DNA of 23,107 bases from Paludibacter sp. UBA6032 (GTDB taxonomy: Bacteria; Bacteroidota; Bacteroidia; Bacteroidales; Paludibacteraceae). Of this stretch, positions 1 through 8,593 are shown one piece after another. How positions within the stretch are numbered: position 1 is the stretch's first letter; every line of letters starts with the position of its first letter. Location of the stretch: assembly GCA_002427885.1 (NCBI GenBank), contig DIZI01000040.1:1-23107 (forward strand), given 5' to 3'. Below the pieces are notes generated by a model, which worked only from the letters and a program-made list of their open reading frames with translations, had not been told where the DNA came from and did not search any database. Both the position numbers and the translations under genes were made by a program.

Positions 1-5
1 ATCAA

Positions 6-23
6 TTAATTCATATAAAGTCT
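6..23. repeat. 22-bp direct repeat, left copy, split by IS4
   Basis: Bases 6-23 supply the first 18 bp and 1347-1350 the last four (AATA) of a sequence identical to 11517-11538. The IS4 insertion and its target duplication fall inside it. Confidence 0.8.
15..23. repeat. Target-site duplication, left copy
   Basis: ATAAAGTCT lies immediately outside the left inverted repeat and is repeated exactly at 1338-1346. It equals bases 10-18 of the 22-bp repeat found intact at 11517-11538. Confidence 0.9.
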
Positions 24-38
24 CACTAGTGTCCGGTT
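24..38 (+). repeat. IS4 terminal inverted repeat, left
   Basis: CACTAGTGTCCGGTT. It is the exact reverse complement of 1323-1337. Confidence 0.93.
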
Positions 39-1209
39 ATAAATCAAAGATAGTCAGTTGATTATAATCTTGAGTAGTATTGTTTATGTAATGTTGTTTT
101 ATAAACAGTTCATTTATAGTAGTTTTCTCAAACACAGACAGACTAAAAGTTTGTAATAAAGTGTAGAGATTTTGCTCTATATTTAGTTTCTTTTTCGTAA
201 TTGCAACAAGTAAATATGCAGATATAGCTATCCATATCTGACAGCAGACTGCATTATAACTTGTTCCGTAAAATGCTTTAATTCGAAGATGTTGTTTTAT
301 CCATTTAAAGAATAATTCAACCTTCCAGCGTTCTTTGTATAATTGTGCAATTGTTATTGCAGGTAAAATAAAGTTGTTTGTAAGAAAAACGTAAGTTATT
401 CCTGTTTCACTGTCTAAGAATTTTACTATCCTCAAATAATCGGGATAATCCTTTTTTTTATAGTAACCGGTCAACTTAACTTTCTGATCAAACTTTAATC
501 CAGTTGATTTATCAACTTTAGAACTATATACGCGGCGATAAGCCATGTTGTCTTTAGCTCTGGTTACAAAATAGGCTTTATCCTGTGTTACTTTGTAAAG
601 TCTTTTAAAATCGACATAACCCTTATCCATAACATAAATCGAATCGGGTTCAATGAAAATTTTATCTAAGATATTTACATCGTGACAAAGTCCATCAGTT
701 ATTTCAATAAATGTTGGAATTGAGCCTCGTAAGTCTAATAAAGTATGCATTTTTACCGCTGCTTTCTTTTTACGAAACTTAGCCCATGGAAAAAGACTTA
801 AACACAAATCTATTGTAGAACTGTCTAAAGCATAAGCCATGTTGTCAATCTCATTCAAAAGTTCGTTGTCTTTTTTATACAGCAATCGTGCTTCTTTGAT
901 AAGAACTTGAGCAAAGTCAGCATAAATTCTCCAGTCTCTATTTTCATTAGCCTCTGCTAATGTTGATTTTGGAACTGCGTTCTTTATGCCACTGTGATAT
1001 AATTTAGTTGAAAAAGCAACCAAACATGCTGCAATATCACGAAGACTTTCTCTGTAAGTCAATTGTGCAAAACACATGACATAAAAATGTTCTAAGCATG
1101 TAAAGCTTTGAACTTTATAATTGCCTTTGTAACGTTCAACACATTTTTCAAATTCGTACTTGGAAATGTTTGACATTATTTGAGCAAAAATGGTTTTTCC
1201 TTGATTCAT
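37..1209 (-). CDS. IS4-family DDE transposase
   Basis: This 390-residue protein would catalyse cut-and-paste transposition of the surrounding element. The N-terminal part (about 1-75) resembles the DUF4372-type domain seen in IS4-family transposases. The DDE catalytic core follows: D129 in the ALDSSTIDL segment, D195 in VMDKGYVDF, and E298 in a textbook YREK signature (Y291-x2-R294-x3-E298-x6-K305). Full length and all catalytic residues are present, so it looks functional. The stop codon falls at the inner edge of the left inverted repeat (24-38), and the ATG lies about 115 bp inside the right repeat. Family assignment is secure; the exact IS name cannot be given without a database search. 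Confidence 0.93.
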   Translation of the reverse strand: MNQGKTIFAQIMSNISKYEFEKCVERYKGNYKVQSFTCLEHFYVMCFAQLTYRESLRDIAACLVAFSTKLYHSGIKNAVPKSTLAEANENRDWRIYADFAQVLIKEARLLYKKDNELLNEIDNMAYALDSSTIDLCLSLFPWAKFRKKKAAVKMHTLLDLRGSIPTFIEITDGLCHDVNILDKIFIEPDSIYVMDKGYVDFKRLYKVTQDKAYFVTRAKDNMAYRRVYSSKVDKSTGLKFDQKVKLTGYYKKKDYPDYLRIVKFLDSETGITYVFLTNNFILPAITIAQLYKERWKVELFFKWIKQHLRIKAFYGTSYNAVCCQIWIAISAYLLVAITKKKLNIEQNLYTLLQTFSLSVFEKTTINELFIKQHYINNTTQDYNQLTIFDL

Positions 1210-1322
1210 AATCCCAAAATTTTAATTTCGGGCAAATTTCAAGAAAAAATTCAAATCGAAAAATTTTTAAAACCTCTGAAATGGCTTATAATAAAGTATT
1301 TCAGAACATATCCCGGCTCAAC

Positions 1323-1337
1323 AACCGGACACTAGTG
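1323..1337 (-). repeat. IS4 terminal inverted repeat, right
   Basis: AACCGGACACTAGTG on the plus strand. It matches 24-38 in inverted orientation over all 15 bp; beyond this the two ends diverge. Confidence 0.93.
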
Positions 1338-1346
1338 ATAAAGTCT
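1338..1346. repeat. Target-site duplication, right copy
   Basis: ATAAAGTCT lies immediately outside the right inverted repeat, identical to 15-23. The 1347-1553 stretch that follows is AT-rich spacer downstream of fucI, in which I see no gene or convincing terminator. Confidence 0.9.
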
Positions 1347-1553
1347 AATAATTAAAAGTTATTTTTTATTTGTGTTTCTCAATCCAAACATTTAAATCAA
1401 TATATATAAGCCTATTAAATAATAAAATGATACTCATATAATAAAATTAGGAGATAAGTCTTTTATTTTATTTTATTATTTCATGAGACTAAAAATACGA
1501 TATTATTTTTAGATACAAAAGTTATACAGTCAATAATATGTGATTATCAGGAC

Positions 1554-3341
1554 TTATTTATATAATGCTCCGTATATCCGGCAAGCCCTGTAGTCCGAAC
1601 CTTCCTTATCCATTCCGAAAGCTGCCCACGCACTTGGACGAAATATTTTATCATCTTCAACATTATGCATACAAACAGGAATACGAAGCATCGAAGCCAA
1701 TGTTATTAGATCGGCTCCGATATGTCCGTAACTGAACGCACCGTGGTTGGCACCCCAGTTATTCATCACCGAATAAACATCTTTAAAGTTACCTTCTCCC
1801 GTCAAACGGGGAGCAAACCAGGTTGTCGGCCATGTTTTATTGGTACGTTCATCCAAGACTTTGTGTACTTCCACAGGAATTTCCACTGTCCAGCCTTCGG
1901 CTAATTGCAACACCGGTCCAAGACCTTTAATCAGATTTATACGTGCCATAGTTACCGACATTCCTCCTTTGGAAACAAAATGTGAAGAAAATCCTCCACC
2001 GCGGAAATAACCGCAATCGGCAGGATACCATGTTGTTATATCGAGTGTTTTCTTTACTTCTTCGTCGGTTATATCCCAGAATGGTTTCATAGCCGGTTGC
2101 CCATTTATAGTTTGTTGGCCGCAACCGTCCAGTGCCGCAGAGCCTGAGTTTATTAGGTGAATAAGGCCGTTCGCAGCTTGTCCTTCTAGCTTGTACCCAG
2201 TTACACGTTCAACTGCCTCGGGACTCCAATATGTACGAACATCTGCAAAAACCTGAGCAGTGTTGGTTAATAATTTTCCAAATAGCATAGCTACACCATT
2301 CAACGAATCGTTCTCAGTTGCCACAACAAATGCCTCACGAATCCCGTTCCAGTCGAACGATGTGTTCAAAATTGCTTCGGCAAAGTCACCATTTGGCATA
2401 AAGTCGGTCCATTGACGTTGACCCTGAAACCCGGAAGCAATCGCATTGTGACCCAAAGCTTCCTCTCCAAATCCCAATGCGGCAAGTTTTGGATTTCCAA
2501 TCATTAAGTCGCGCACGATCATGGTCATTTTTACAACAAATTCCCATTCTGTATCAAGTACTTCGCGCGATTTCTTTTTGTTTTCGTCATTGAAATTGAA
2601 CCCTTCGTTTGGTTTGCAGTTTTTTATAGTCCAGTCCATTGCTTTCTTAAATTCTACGGGATCGAAGATTCCTAACTGCACACGACGGCTGATTTCGCTC
2701 ATATCTACCGATTCATTTCTCATACCCAAATATTCCTGAAAGAAATCGGTATTTACTATCGATCCGGCAATTCCCATTGAAACGGAACCAATCGATAAAT
2801 ATGATTTTCCGCGCAAAGTTGCCACTGCAATTCCTCCTTTGGCAAAGCGTAGAATTTTTTCTTTTACATCTTCCGGAATAATTTTGTCGCCACTATCCTG
2901 CACGTCACGACCATAAATTCCAAAAGCCGGCAAACCTTTTTGATTGTGTCCGGCTAATGCCGCTGCAAGATAAACAGCTCCGGGACGTTCGGTTCCGTTG
3001 AATCCCCAAATCGCTTTAGGTGTATGAGGGTCCATGTCAATAGTTTCGCTCCCATAACACCAGGCCGGTGTCACAGTTATTGTAGCTCCTACTCCCGACA
3101 ATTTGAATTTTTCGGCACAAGCCGCCGCTTCATCTACGCGACCGATAGTTGTATCGGCCATCACGCATTGAACCGGAGTTCCATCGCTGTATTTTAATGT
3201 AGAACTGATTAAATCGGCTACACTCTGAGCCAAGTTCATTGTTTGTAATTCTAGCGATTCACGCACACCACCCTGACGGGCATCAATAGTTGGACGAATA
3301 CCAATTTTAGGATTTTCTCCTTGCAATCTTCCTGTTTTCAT
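1554..3341 (-). CDS. fucI: L-fucose isomerase
   Basis: This 595-residue cytoplasmic enzyme interconverts L-fucose and L-fuculose, the first committed step of fucose catabolism. The length is close to E. coli FucI (591). Metal-binding catalytic residues are visible: E343 in ATENDSLNG, D367 in FADVRTYW and H533 in NNWGANHG. Their spacing matches E. coli E337, D361 and H528 with an offset of 5-6. The C-terminal segment ASMLRIPVCMHN is also typical. The ATG at 3339-3341 opens the conserved GIRPTIDARQGGVRESLE block after about a dozen residues. The gene is the last host gene before the IS4 element and is separated from the upstream repressor gene by 116 bp containing a candidate operator (3388-3406). 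Confidence 0.97.
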   Translation of the reverse strand: MKTGRLQGENPKIGIRPTIDARQGGVRESLELQTMNLAQSVADLISSTLKYSDGTPVQCVMADTTIGRVDEAAACAEKFKLSGVGATITVTPAWCYGSETIDMDPHTPKAIWGFNGTERPGAVYLAAALAGHNQKGLPAFGIYGRDVQDSGDKIIPEDVKEKILRFAKGGIAVATLRGKSYLSIGSVSMGIAGSIVNTDFFQEYLGMRNESVDMSEISRRVQLGIFDPVEFKKAMDWTIKNCKPNEGFNFNDENKKKSREVLDTEWEFVVKMTMIVRDLMIGNPKLAALGFGEEALGHNAIASGFQGQRQWTDFMPNGDFAEAILNTSFDWNGIREAFVVATENDSLNGVAMLFGKLLTNTAQVFADVRTYWSPEAVERVTGYKLEGQAANGLIHLINSGSAALDGCGQQTINGQPAMKPFWDITDEEVKKTLDITTWYPADCGYFRGGGFSSHFVSKGGMSVTMARINLIKGLGPVLQLAEGWTVEIPVEVHKVLDERTNKTWPTTWFAPRLTGEGNFKDVYSVMNNWGANHGAFSYGHIGADLITLASMLRIPVCMHNVEDDKIFRPSAWAAFGMDKEGSDYRACRIYGALYK

Positions 3342-3387
3342 ACTGTTTGTAATTTATGTGTTTGTCTATATTATATTATTTTTATTT

Positions 3388-3406
3388 GCTATGCTGAGCT
3401 ATGCTG
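3388..3406 (-). promoter_or_regulatory. Candidate FucR operator upstream of fucI
   Basis: On the plus strand two near-identical 10-bp units (GCTATGCTGA, then GCTATGCTG) lie in tandem, 47-65 bp before the fucI ATG. In the fucI sense direction the site reads as CAGCATAG twice, one helical turn apart. It matches the fucP-upstream site (5853-5872) at 15 of 19 positions, differing only by parallel substitutions in each half. Its conservation in front of two fucose genes beside a GntR-type regulator gene points to that regulator. Binding is inferred. Confidence 0.72.
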
Positions 3407-3457
3407 TTTTCTGATCAAAAAAATAATTTATTAATGCTACGATTTTGATTTAGTAGG

Positions 3458-4438
3458 TTAAACCGAATTTCTAAGAATAAGTCTTGTCTGTAAATACTCT
3501 TGAATCGGCTTTTTACTTGTAACAAAACTGGCCGCTTTCTCACCCATCAATCCAAAGTCTATACTAATGGATGAAATTCCGGATTTAATTACTTCCAGAA
3601 CTGCTTCGTTATTGTATGAAATTAATCCGATATCTTTGCCGATAGTTAACCCCGAGTCATCAGCATCTTTTATTATTTTTACCAAGTCTTCGGGTAAAAT
3701 ACAAAGATAGGCTGTTCCTGCCTCAACTCCTTCCCATTCAGACTCTTTTCGTACGATTTCGAACTCAAATTTTTCATCAATACAGAATTTTGAAAAATAA
3801 TCGATAGCAGTAACCGGATGGCAAACTTCCTCTGGAAAGACAAAAGTCAGTTTGCGATATTTCTTCAATAGTTGGTTCGCTTCTTTCAGACAATTATATA
3901 ATGATTGGTCAAAATCCTGACAAATATAAGAATACTCTGATTTTTCAAAATTTCCAAAATCAAGTAATAATAACTTAGCCGAAGGAATATTTTTCAATGC
4001 TTCTGAAAACCGCACATTTGAAAAATTCATTACAACATACATGCTATATTTCCCAATACTATCCCGGATTATGGTTTCAAACAAACTTTCGTTGTATTGA
4101 TGAAAAATCAGGTCAACTTTGTAGTTTTCAGGTAAATTAGCCACAAAGCAATGATACAAATTTTGTTTGAAAGATGAATAAGTGTCGAGAAGCAGCAAAA
4201 CATGATTCACATTTCCTGTTACAAAATAACCTTTTGTCGGGTTGGAATCAATGACTCCCCGGTGCTTTAGTTCGTTGTATGCTTTAAAAACCGTGTCGCG
4301 CGAAACTTTATAATGAGCACTGGCTTCATTTATTGACAGAAGATTATCACCCATTCTCAAATCACCTTGCATAATGGACAAACTTATGCCATCAACAAGG
4401 GATTTGATTTTTGAAGTAGAATGAGTGAATTTAATCAT
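3458..4438 (-). CDS. fucR: GntR-family transcriptional regulator of fucose genes (FucR-like)
   Basis: This 326-residue DNA-binding protein is predicted to repress the fucose genes until fucose or a derivative binds. Residues about 8-75 form a GntR-type winged helix-turn-helix (recognition part around SINEASAHYKVSRDTVFKAYNEL, wing ending in TKGYFVTG). Residues about 80-320 resemble a LacI-like periplasmic-binding-protein ligand domain, with GLISYNNEAVLEVI and SISIDFGLMGEKAASFV near the end. The same architecture is known for the B. thetaiotaomicron fucose repressor FucR. The gene follows fucP by 32 bp, so the two are likely co-transcribed, which would give autoregulation through the site upstream of fucP. 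fucI sits directly downstream. The symbol rests on context plus architecture, not on an alignment. Confidence 0.86.
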   Translation of the reverse strand: MIKFTHSTSKIKSLVDGISLSIMQGDLRMGDNLLSINEASAHYKVSRDTVFKAYNELKHRGVIDSNPTKGYFVTGNVNHVLLLLDTYSSFKQNLYHCFVANLPENYKVDLIFHQYNESLFETIIRDSIGKYSMYVVMNFSNVRFSEALKNIPSAKLLLLDFGNFEKSEYSYICQDFDQSLYNCLKEANQLLKKYRKLTFVFPEEVCHPVTAIDYFSKFCIDEKFEFEIVRKESEWEGVEAGTAYLCILPEDLVKIIKDADDSGLTIGKDIGLISYNNEAVLEVIKSGISSISIDFGLMGEKAASFVTSKKPIQEYLQTRLILRNSV

Positions 4439-4470
4439 CGATTATTATTTCTTTTATGTAGTCCTTTGAT

Positions 4471-5787
4471 TTAGTGTGATGCAACCACATTTTGTTCAGA
4501 ACCTTCGTATAAAGGTCCGGATGGTGTGCTTCCAAAGAAAGAATAATAGGCGACATAAATATAACTAATTACCGGAATTATCATTGCATAAGCCATGCTA
4601 TGTGTGCTATCGGAAATCCATCCCATTAGCGGAGTCCAAATTGCACCTCCAATGATAGCCATGATAATCATAGAACCTCCAATTTTAGTATTAGGTCCTA
4701 ATCCTTTTACTCCCAAGGCAAAAATTGTTGGGAACATTAATGACATAAAGAAGCTGGAAATTACTAATGCCCAAACTCCTAAAAATCCAGGATTTATAAT
4801 TGCTATTGAAACTAAAACAACATTAATTAAACTATAAAAACCCATTAGCAATTGTGGTTTGAACTTACGCATTAATGCCGTAGAAATAAAACGACCGATA
4901 CCAAATGCAAAAAGAGCATAAACAAGATAAACACCTGCTTCTTTTTCCGGTTTTTGAATATAATCTTTTACATATTGAATTGTAAAACTCCAGGTACCGA
5001 CCTGAGCTCCCACGTAAAAAAACTGAGCAATAACTCCTTTTATAAAGTGAGGATATTGCAATAACTTTGCAATATGACCATGGCCATCATCTTTTTTACC
5101 TTTACTTTTAGGTGCATTATCTGTTTCTGCAGGAAATTTCACTTTCCAAATTAAAAAAGCCCAAACCAAGATAATCGTACCAATTATCATATAAGGTGGA
5201 ATTACCCGAAGTATTTCAGTATGCAAATAATCATGATAGGTTCCAGCCGCTTTCATTGTTTCTACTTGTGCATCGGAATGCTCAATTCCTGAGAAAATAA
5301 ACTGACTTCCAACAAAAGCACCGGTCATTGCGCCAAGTGGATTAAAAGCTTGTGAAAAATTAAGTCGTTGAGCCGATGTATCAGGATCACCAAGTACAGA
5401 AATAAATGAATTAGCTCCGGTTTCAAGAAATGCTAATCCACAGGCAATTACATACAAAGCAACTAAAAACAATCCAAATTTACCAACATTTGCTGCCGGC
5501 CAAAATAGAAAAGCTCCCGTTGCAAAAAGCAATAATCCGATAATAATTCCTGTTTTATAATTATATTTATCCATAACCAGTGCTGCCGGTAATGCCATAC
5601 AAAAATATCCTAAATAAAATGCCGACTGAACTAACCCAGCTTGCAACCGGTTCAATTCAAAGGATTTCATAAATTGAGGGATTAAGATATCATTGAGATT
5701 ATTTGGAATAGCCCATAAATAAAACAAAGCAGTAATTAAAATAAACGGAAGTAAGTTTTCTCGTGCTACAATTTTGTGTTTTGACAT
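4471..5787 (-). CDS. fucP: L-fucose:H+ symporter (MFS permease)
   Basis: This 438-residue inner-membrane transporter of the major facilitator superfamily, FGHS/FucP type, imports L-fucose with protons. About twelve hydrophobic segments are visible, beginning with LLPFILITALFYLWAIPNN. Residues known to matter in E. coli FucP are present at a constant offset of 13: D33 in NLNDILIPQF (E. coli D46), E122 in GLAFLETGANSF (E135) and N149 in AFNPLGA (N162). The ATG at 5785-5787 gives a short cytoplasmic N-terminus as expected. The gene is transcribed with the downstream regulator gene, from a promoter whose spacer is a tandem operator (5853-5872). Related glucose/galactose MFS porters are an alternative, but the fuc context argues for fucose. 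Confidence 0.94.
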   Translation of the reverse strand: MSKHKIVARENLLPFILITALFYLWAIPNNLNDILIPQFMKSFELNRLQAGLVQSAFYLGYFCMALPAALVMDKYNYKTGIIIGLLLFATGAFLFWPAANVGKFGLFLVALYVIACGLAFLETGANSFISVLGDPDTSAQRLNFSQAFNPLGAMTGAFVGSQFIFSGIEHSDAQVETMKAAGTYHDYLHTEILRVIPPYMIIGTIILVWAFLIWKVKFPAETDNAPKSKGKKDDGHGHIAKLLQYPHFIKGVIAQFFYVGAQVGTWSFTIQYVKDYIQKPEKEAGVYLVYALFAFGIGRFISTALMRKFKPQLLMGFYSLINVVLVSIAIINPGFLGVWALVISSFFMSLMFPTIFALGVKGLGPNTKIGGSMIIMAIIGGAIWTPLMGWISDSTHSMAYAMIIPVISYIYVAYYSFFGSTPSGPLYEGSEQNVVASH

Positions 5788-5845
5788 AAGGTTATTTTTG
5801 AATTCAAGTAGTTTTAATTAAATAATGATGGTTAACGAAATTTTT

Positions 5846-5876
5846 AAAATTTATCTGTGCTGATCTGTGCTGCAAA
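5846..5876 (-). promoter_or_regulatory. fucP promoter with embedded tandem operator
   Basis: Read in the fucP direction, a -33 box TTTG (antisense of 5873-5876) is followed by exactly 19 bp and a -7 box TAAATTTT (antisense of 5846-5853). That fits the Bacteroidetes consensus TTTG-N19-21-TAnnTTTG except for the final base. The 19-bp spacer lies entirely within the tandem operator 5853-5872, which would let a bound repressor block RNA polymerase directly. Confidence 0.72.
5853..5872 (-). promoter_or_regulatory. Candidate FucR operator upstream of fucP (perfect 10-bp tandem repeat)
   Basis: Two exact copies of ATCTGTGCTG (plus strand, 5853-5862 and 5863-5872) lie 66-85 bp before the fucP ATG. 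The counterpart at 3388-3406 upstream of fucI shares the pattern CTRTGCTG repeated with a 10-bp period. These are direct repeats, not the palindrome usual for GntR operators. Confidence 0.75.
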
Positions 5877-6029
5877 AATAGATATTAATTGTTAGATAAA
5901 CTTGTTGTATTTATATGTTCTTCAACAGAAATAAATGATTTTATATTTTTTTGAGTTGCTGTTATTATTTTGTCAAAATGTATTGAGTCAGGATAACCGG
6001 CCTTATACCGATTTCCAAATCAATATTTT

Positions 6030-7556
6030 TTATTTCTTAAACTTAATAGCAAATGTTACAACGTTAAAGGCCGGCATAAGGATTGGTTTATTGATTATTA
6101 ACGAGTTTTCTCCTTGTTCCCATTTAATGTTCTCTTTTTCTCCAAGCATTGAAATTGATGCGATCGTTTTGTTGGAATACTTTGAAAGCTTGCCCAACGA
6201 TTTAACTTCAATATTTTCAACAGGTGTGTTCATACAAAAAACATATAAAACACCATCTTTCGTTGTGAAACGGATATCAGTCGGTTGATAGGCACGTGTA
6301 TCTTTTAAACCACCAAACTGACCTTTTTCCTGTTTCCCGGTCGTGGAAGGTCCTTCACCATATATTTTCCAGGGACGTGAGCTGTAAATCGCGTCACCGT
6401 TTATTTTAGTCCAACCGGCAATTTCTTCCAGTATTTTCAAAACATCAGGCTCAAGATCACCTTCAGGAGTTTGAACAACATTTAAAAGTAAGTTTCCGTT
6501 TTTACTTACTATATCCACCAGCATTTGAATGACTTCTTCGGAAGTTTTGTATTTCTGACCGGTCCGGTAAAACCAATCACCGATAGAAGTGTCTGTTTGC
6601 CAGGAAAATTCGCTTATTGAATCCAACACCCCACGTTCAACATCTTGAACAAATCTGCCTTTCGAAGGTTCTTTACAGGTATAAACCGCTTCCAGTTTTC
6701 CATTATTTTTCTGAATATCTTCATTGTAAAAATGAGCTATTAAACTTCTACCAACCTCGTTGCCAAAAGGCAATGCACAATCAGAATACAGAAAGTCAGG
6801 TTTGTATATATCAACCAATTCGCTAATTCTATCGAACCATTCTTTTTGCCAAACAGGATTTTTTGTCATCCAACCGGTGTCTGATGAATCTGCTTTTCCA
6901 TGATATAATTCTTCATATTTGGGATCATTCCCATCGTAAGGAACGCCGGCTTTGTCACCCGTTTTGTCGGCACTGTGAGCCTTTTGAAACCATGTATAAC
7001 TGGCTGCCAAATGCTCGGAGACTCCAAAACGCAACCCTTCATTTTTTGCCGCTTGCTGCCACAATCCAACTACATCTTTGTGAGGACCCATATTCACCGA
7101 ATTCCAACTATGAAGTTTTGAATTCCACAAAAAGAAATTATCGTGATGAGTTCCCATGGATACAAAATATTTTGCACCTACTTTTTTATACAATTTCATC
7201 AGTTGTTCAGGATTCCAACGTTCAGCTTTCCACAATGGAATAATGTCTTTGTAGCCGCTTACAGATGGATGACCGTATCTTTTCAGATGATCTTGATAAT
7301 CTTGAGTTTCCCATTTGCCACCTTCCTGAATATACATATTCCGGGCATACCAATCGCCTTGGCGAGGTACAGCTTGTGGACCCCAATGAGCCCAGATGCC
7401 AAATTTAGCATCACGAAACCAATCAGGATATTTGTATTGTTCAAGCGAAGCATCGGTAGCTTTAAATTTTCCTTCGCTACTTCCTTGAGCAACTAAAGTA
7501 AAGGTATTAGCTGATATGATAATCCCTAATACTAATTTAAAAATGTGTTTTTTCAT
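6030..7556 (-). CDS. Secreted GH29 alpha-L-fucosidase
   Basis: This 508-residue exported glycosidase releases terminal alpha-L-fucose from glycans by a retaining mechanism. A signal peptide (about residues 1-24, hydrophobic FKLVLGIIISANTF, ending LVAQ) is followed by the GH29 barrel. Recognisable blocks are KFGIWAHWGPQAVP (51-64), GTHHDNFFLWNSKLHSWNS (135-153) and the nucleophile segment KPDFLYSDCALPFG, with D259 as the expected nucleophile. A C-terminal beta domain follows from about 400. HHDNF replaces the more usual HHDGF, so this is a distinct subgroup from the second GH29 in this window. The start is 9 bp past the aldo/keto reductase stop, so the two are one transcript. Linkage specificity cannot be read from the sequence. 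Confidence 0.9.
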   Translation of the reverse strand: MKKHIFKLVLGIIISANTFTLVAQGSSEGKFKATDASLEQYKYPDWFRDAKFGIWAHWGPQAVPRQGDWYARNMYIQEGGKWETQDYQDHLKRYGHPSVSGYKDIIPLWKAERWNPEQLMKLYKKVGAKYFVSMGTHHDNFFLWNSKLHSWNSVNMGPHKDVVGLWQQAAKNEGLRFGVSEHLAASYTWFQKAHSADKTGDKAGVPYDGNDPKYEELYHGKADSSDTGWMTKNPVWQKEWFDRISELVDIYKPDFLYSDCALPFGNEVGRSLIAHFYNEDIQKNNGKLEAVYTCKEPSKGRFVQDVERGVLDSISEFSWQTDTSIGDWFYRTGQKYKTSEEVIQMLVDIVSKNGNLLLNVVQTPEGDLEPDVLKILEEIAGWTKINGDAIYSSRPWKIYGEGPSTTGKQEKGQFGGLKDTRAYQPTDIRFTTKDGVLYVFCMNTPVENIEVKSLGKLSKYSNKTIASISMLGEKENIKWEQGENSLIINKPILMPAFNVVTFAIKFKK

Positions 7557-7565
7557 GATTTAGTT

Positions 7566-8570
7566 TTATTTGGTTATTTCTCCGTTCAAATCCCAAAGAT
7601 CTTCCCAGCCTTTGGCATGTTGCCACAAGAAAACCTGTCCTTTAATTAATCGGCAGTTTTTGTCAATTTTAGAAACTTGTTCCATTTCTTTATCAGTGAG
7701 CGGTCCTTCGGTAATGCCTTTTAAATTAGTATACATTTTGTCCGTTTTGACTGAAAATGGAATGGTAATCTGCCCTCGTTGAACTGCCCACTTCAGGCAA
7801 ACAACTGCCGGATGCACATTTAAACGTTCAGCAATCGCCATGATAACCGGATCTTCCATGTCAACGGTGTCTTCAGGAGTTTTATCGCGTTCGGGACGAC
7901 CAGGTGAACCAATCGGGCTATAACCAATAACTTCCACACCGTTATCTTTCATGAAATTATATAATTCCGGTTGTTGAAAATGTGGGTGAATTTCCATTTC
8001 ATTTACAACGGGTTTGATCTTACAATCGCGTAAAATCAATTTCATTTTGGGAATTGTCACGTTGGAAGTTCCAATATTTTTTACTAGACCCGTTTCGACC
8101 AGACTTTCCATTTGTGCCCACGTTTTCATATAGTCTGCATGAATGTATGGAACAGAATCAGGCTGACGTGCTGTTACATCACATTTTGGTGCATGAAAGT
8201 TTGGAAACGGCCAGTGAACCAGATATAAATCAAGATAATCTAGCTGCAAATCGGTCAACGATTGTTTGAACGATTCAACTACTTGTTTGTGTTTGTCGTT
8301 CCAAACTTTGGAAGTAATCCATAATTCTTCGCGTTTCACAATTCCTTCGGCAAAAACTTCTTTCAGGACGACACCAATTTCTTTTTCGTTTCCATAAACC
8401 GAGGCACAGTCAATATGGCGGTATCCCATTTTAATAGCTGTTTTCACGGCTTGTGCGATAGTTTCAGCGCTGTAATTATCAGAACCAAATGTTCCTAAAC
8501 CTATTACCGGAATTTTCGCTCCATTATAAAGTGTTTTATAAGGAACTTTTTTTGAATCTATTGTTTGCAT
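7566..8570 (-). CDS. Aldo/keto reductase
   Basis: This cytoplasmic NAD(P)H-dependent reductase is 334 residues long if started at 8570. The catalytic tetrad is visible (numbered from that start): D54 and Y59 in HIDCASVYGNE, K88 in WITSKVW and H119 in LYLVHWP. The cofactor-binding C-terminal half contains IPFSVKTDKMYTNLKG. An upstream in-frame ATG at 8600 would add ten residues (MVLKSKNLIL), but it lies inside the intercistronic hairpin at 8594-8634. MQTIDSKKVPY at 8570 matches the usual AKR N-terminus, so I chose it. Placed between a zinc dehydrogenase and a fucosidase, it may reduce L-lactaldehyde from fucose breakdown to 1,2-propanediol, or act on a sugar. This substrate is inference; only the family is certain. 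Confidence 0.88.
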   Translation of the reverse strand: MQTIDSKKVPYKTLYNGAKIPVIGLGTFGSDNYSAETIAQAVKTAIKMGYRHIDCASVYGNEKEIGVVLKEVFAEGIVKREELWITSKVWNDKHKQVVESFKQSLTDLQLDYLDLYLVHWPFPNFHAPKCDVTARQPDSVPYIHADYMKTWAQMESLVETGLVKNIGTSNVTIPKMKLILRDCKIKPVVNEMEIHPHFQQPELYNFMKDNGVEVIGYSPIGSPGRPERDKTPEDTVDMEDPVIMAIAERLNVHPAVVCLKWAVQRGQITIPFSVKTDKMYTNLKGITEGPLTDKEMEQVSKIDKNCRLIKGQVFLWQHAKGWEDLWDLNGEITK

Positions 8571-8593
8571 GAGAATTAGATTTTTAGATTTCA

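Larger units (their letters stand above)
24..1337 (-). mobile_element. Complete IS4-family insertion sequence (1314 bp)
   Basis: The element is bounded by a perfect 15-bp terminal inverted repeat: CACTAGTGTCCGGTT at 24-38 and its reverse complement at 1323-1337. It is flanked by a 9-bp direct duplication, ATAAAGTCT, at 15-23 and 1338-1346. A single transposase gene on the minus strand fills it. IS4-family elements typically give target duplications of roughly 9-12 bp, so both structure and transposase agree. The outermost 8 bp, CACTAGTG, are themselves palindromic. Intact ends, an intact ORF and an exact target duplication suggest recent insertion. It lies about 200 bp past the stop codon of fucI and interrupts one copy of a 22-bp repeat whose other copy is at 11517-11538. 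Confidence 0.95.

Noticed and set aside
1491..1510. AAAAATA/TATTTTT stem as a terminator of fucI
   Set aside because: The stem is pure A/T and weak, in a region where such pairings are expected by chance; there is no GC-rich stem or proper U-run on the sense strand.
6009..6020. GATTT/AAATC hairpin past the first GH29 gene
   Set aside because: Only 5 bp of stem with a 2-nt loop and no following U-run.
5935..6288. 117-codon plus-strand open frame in the fucP-GH29 gap
   Set aside because: It overlaps the GH29 3' end for most of its length; the hydrophobic start is a by-product of AT-rich sequence.
6863..7243. 126-codon plus-strand open frame inside the first GH29 gene
   Set aside because: Shadow of the fucosidase, His/Leu/Pro-rich noise, no start context and no domain.
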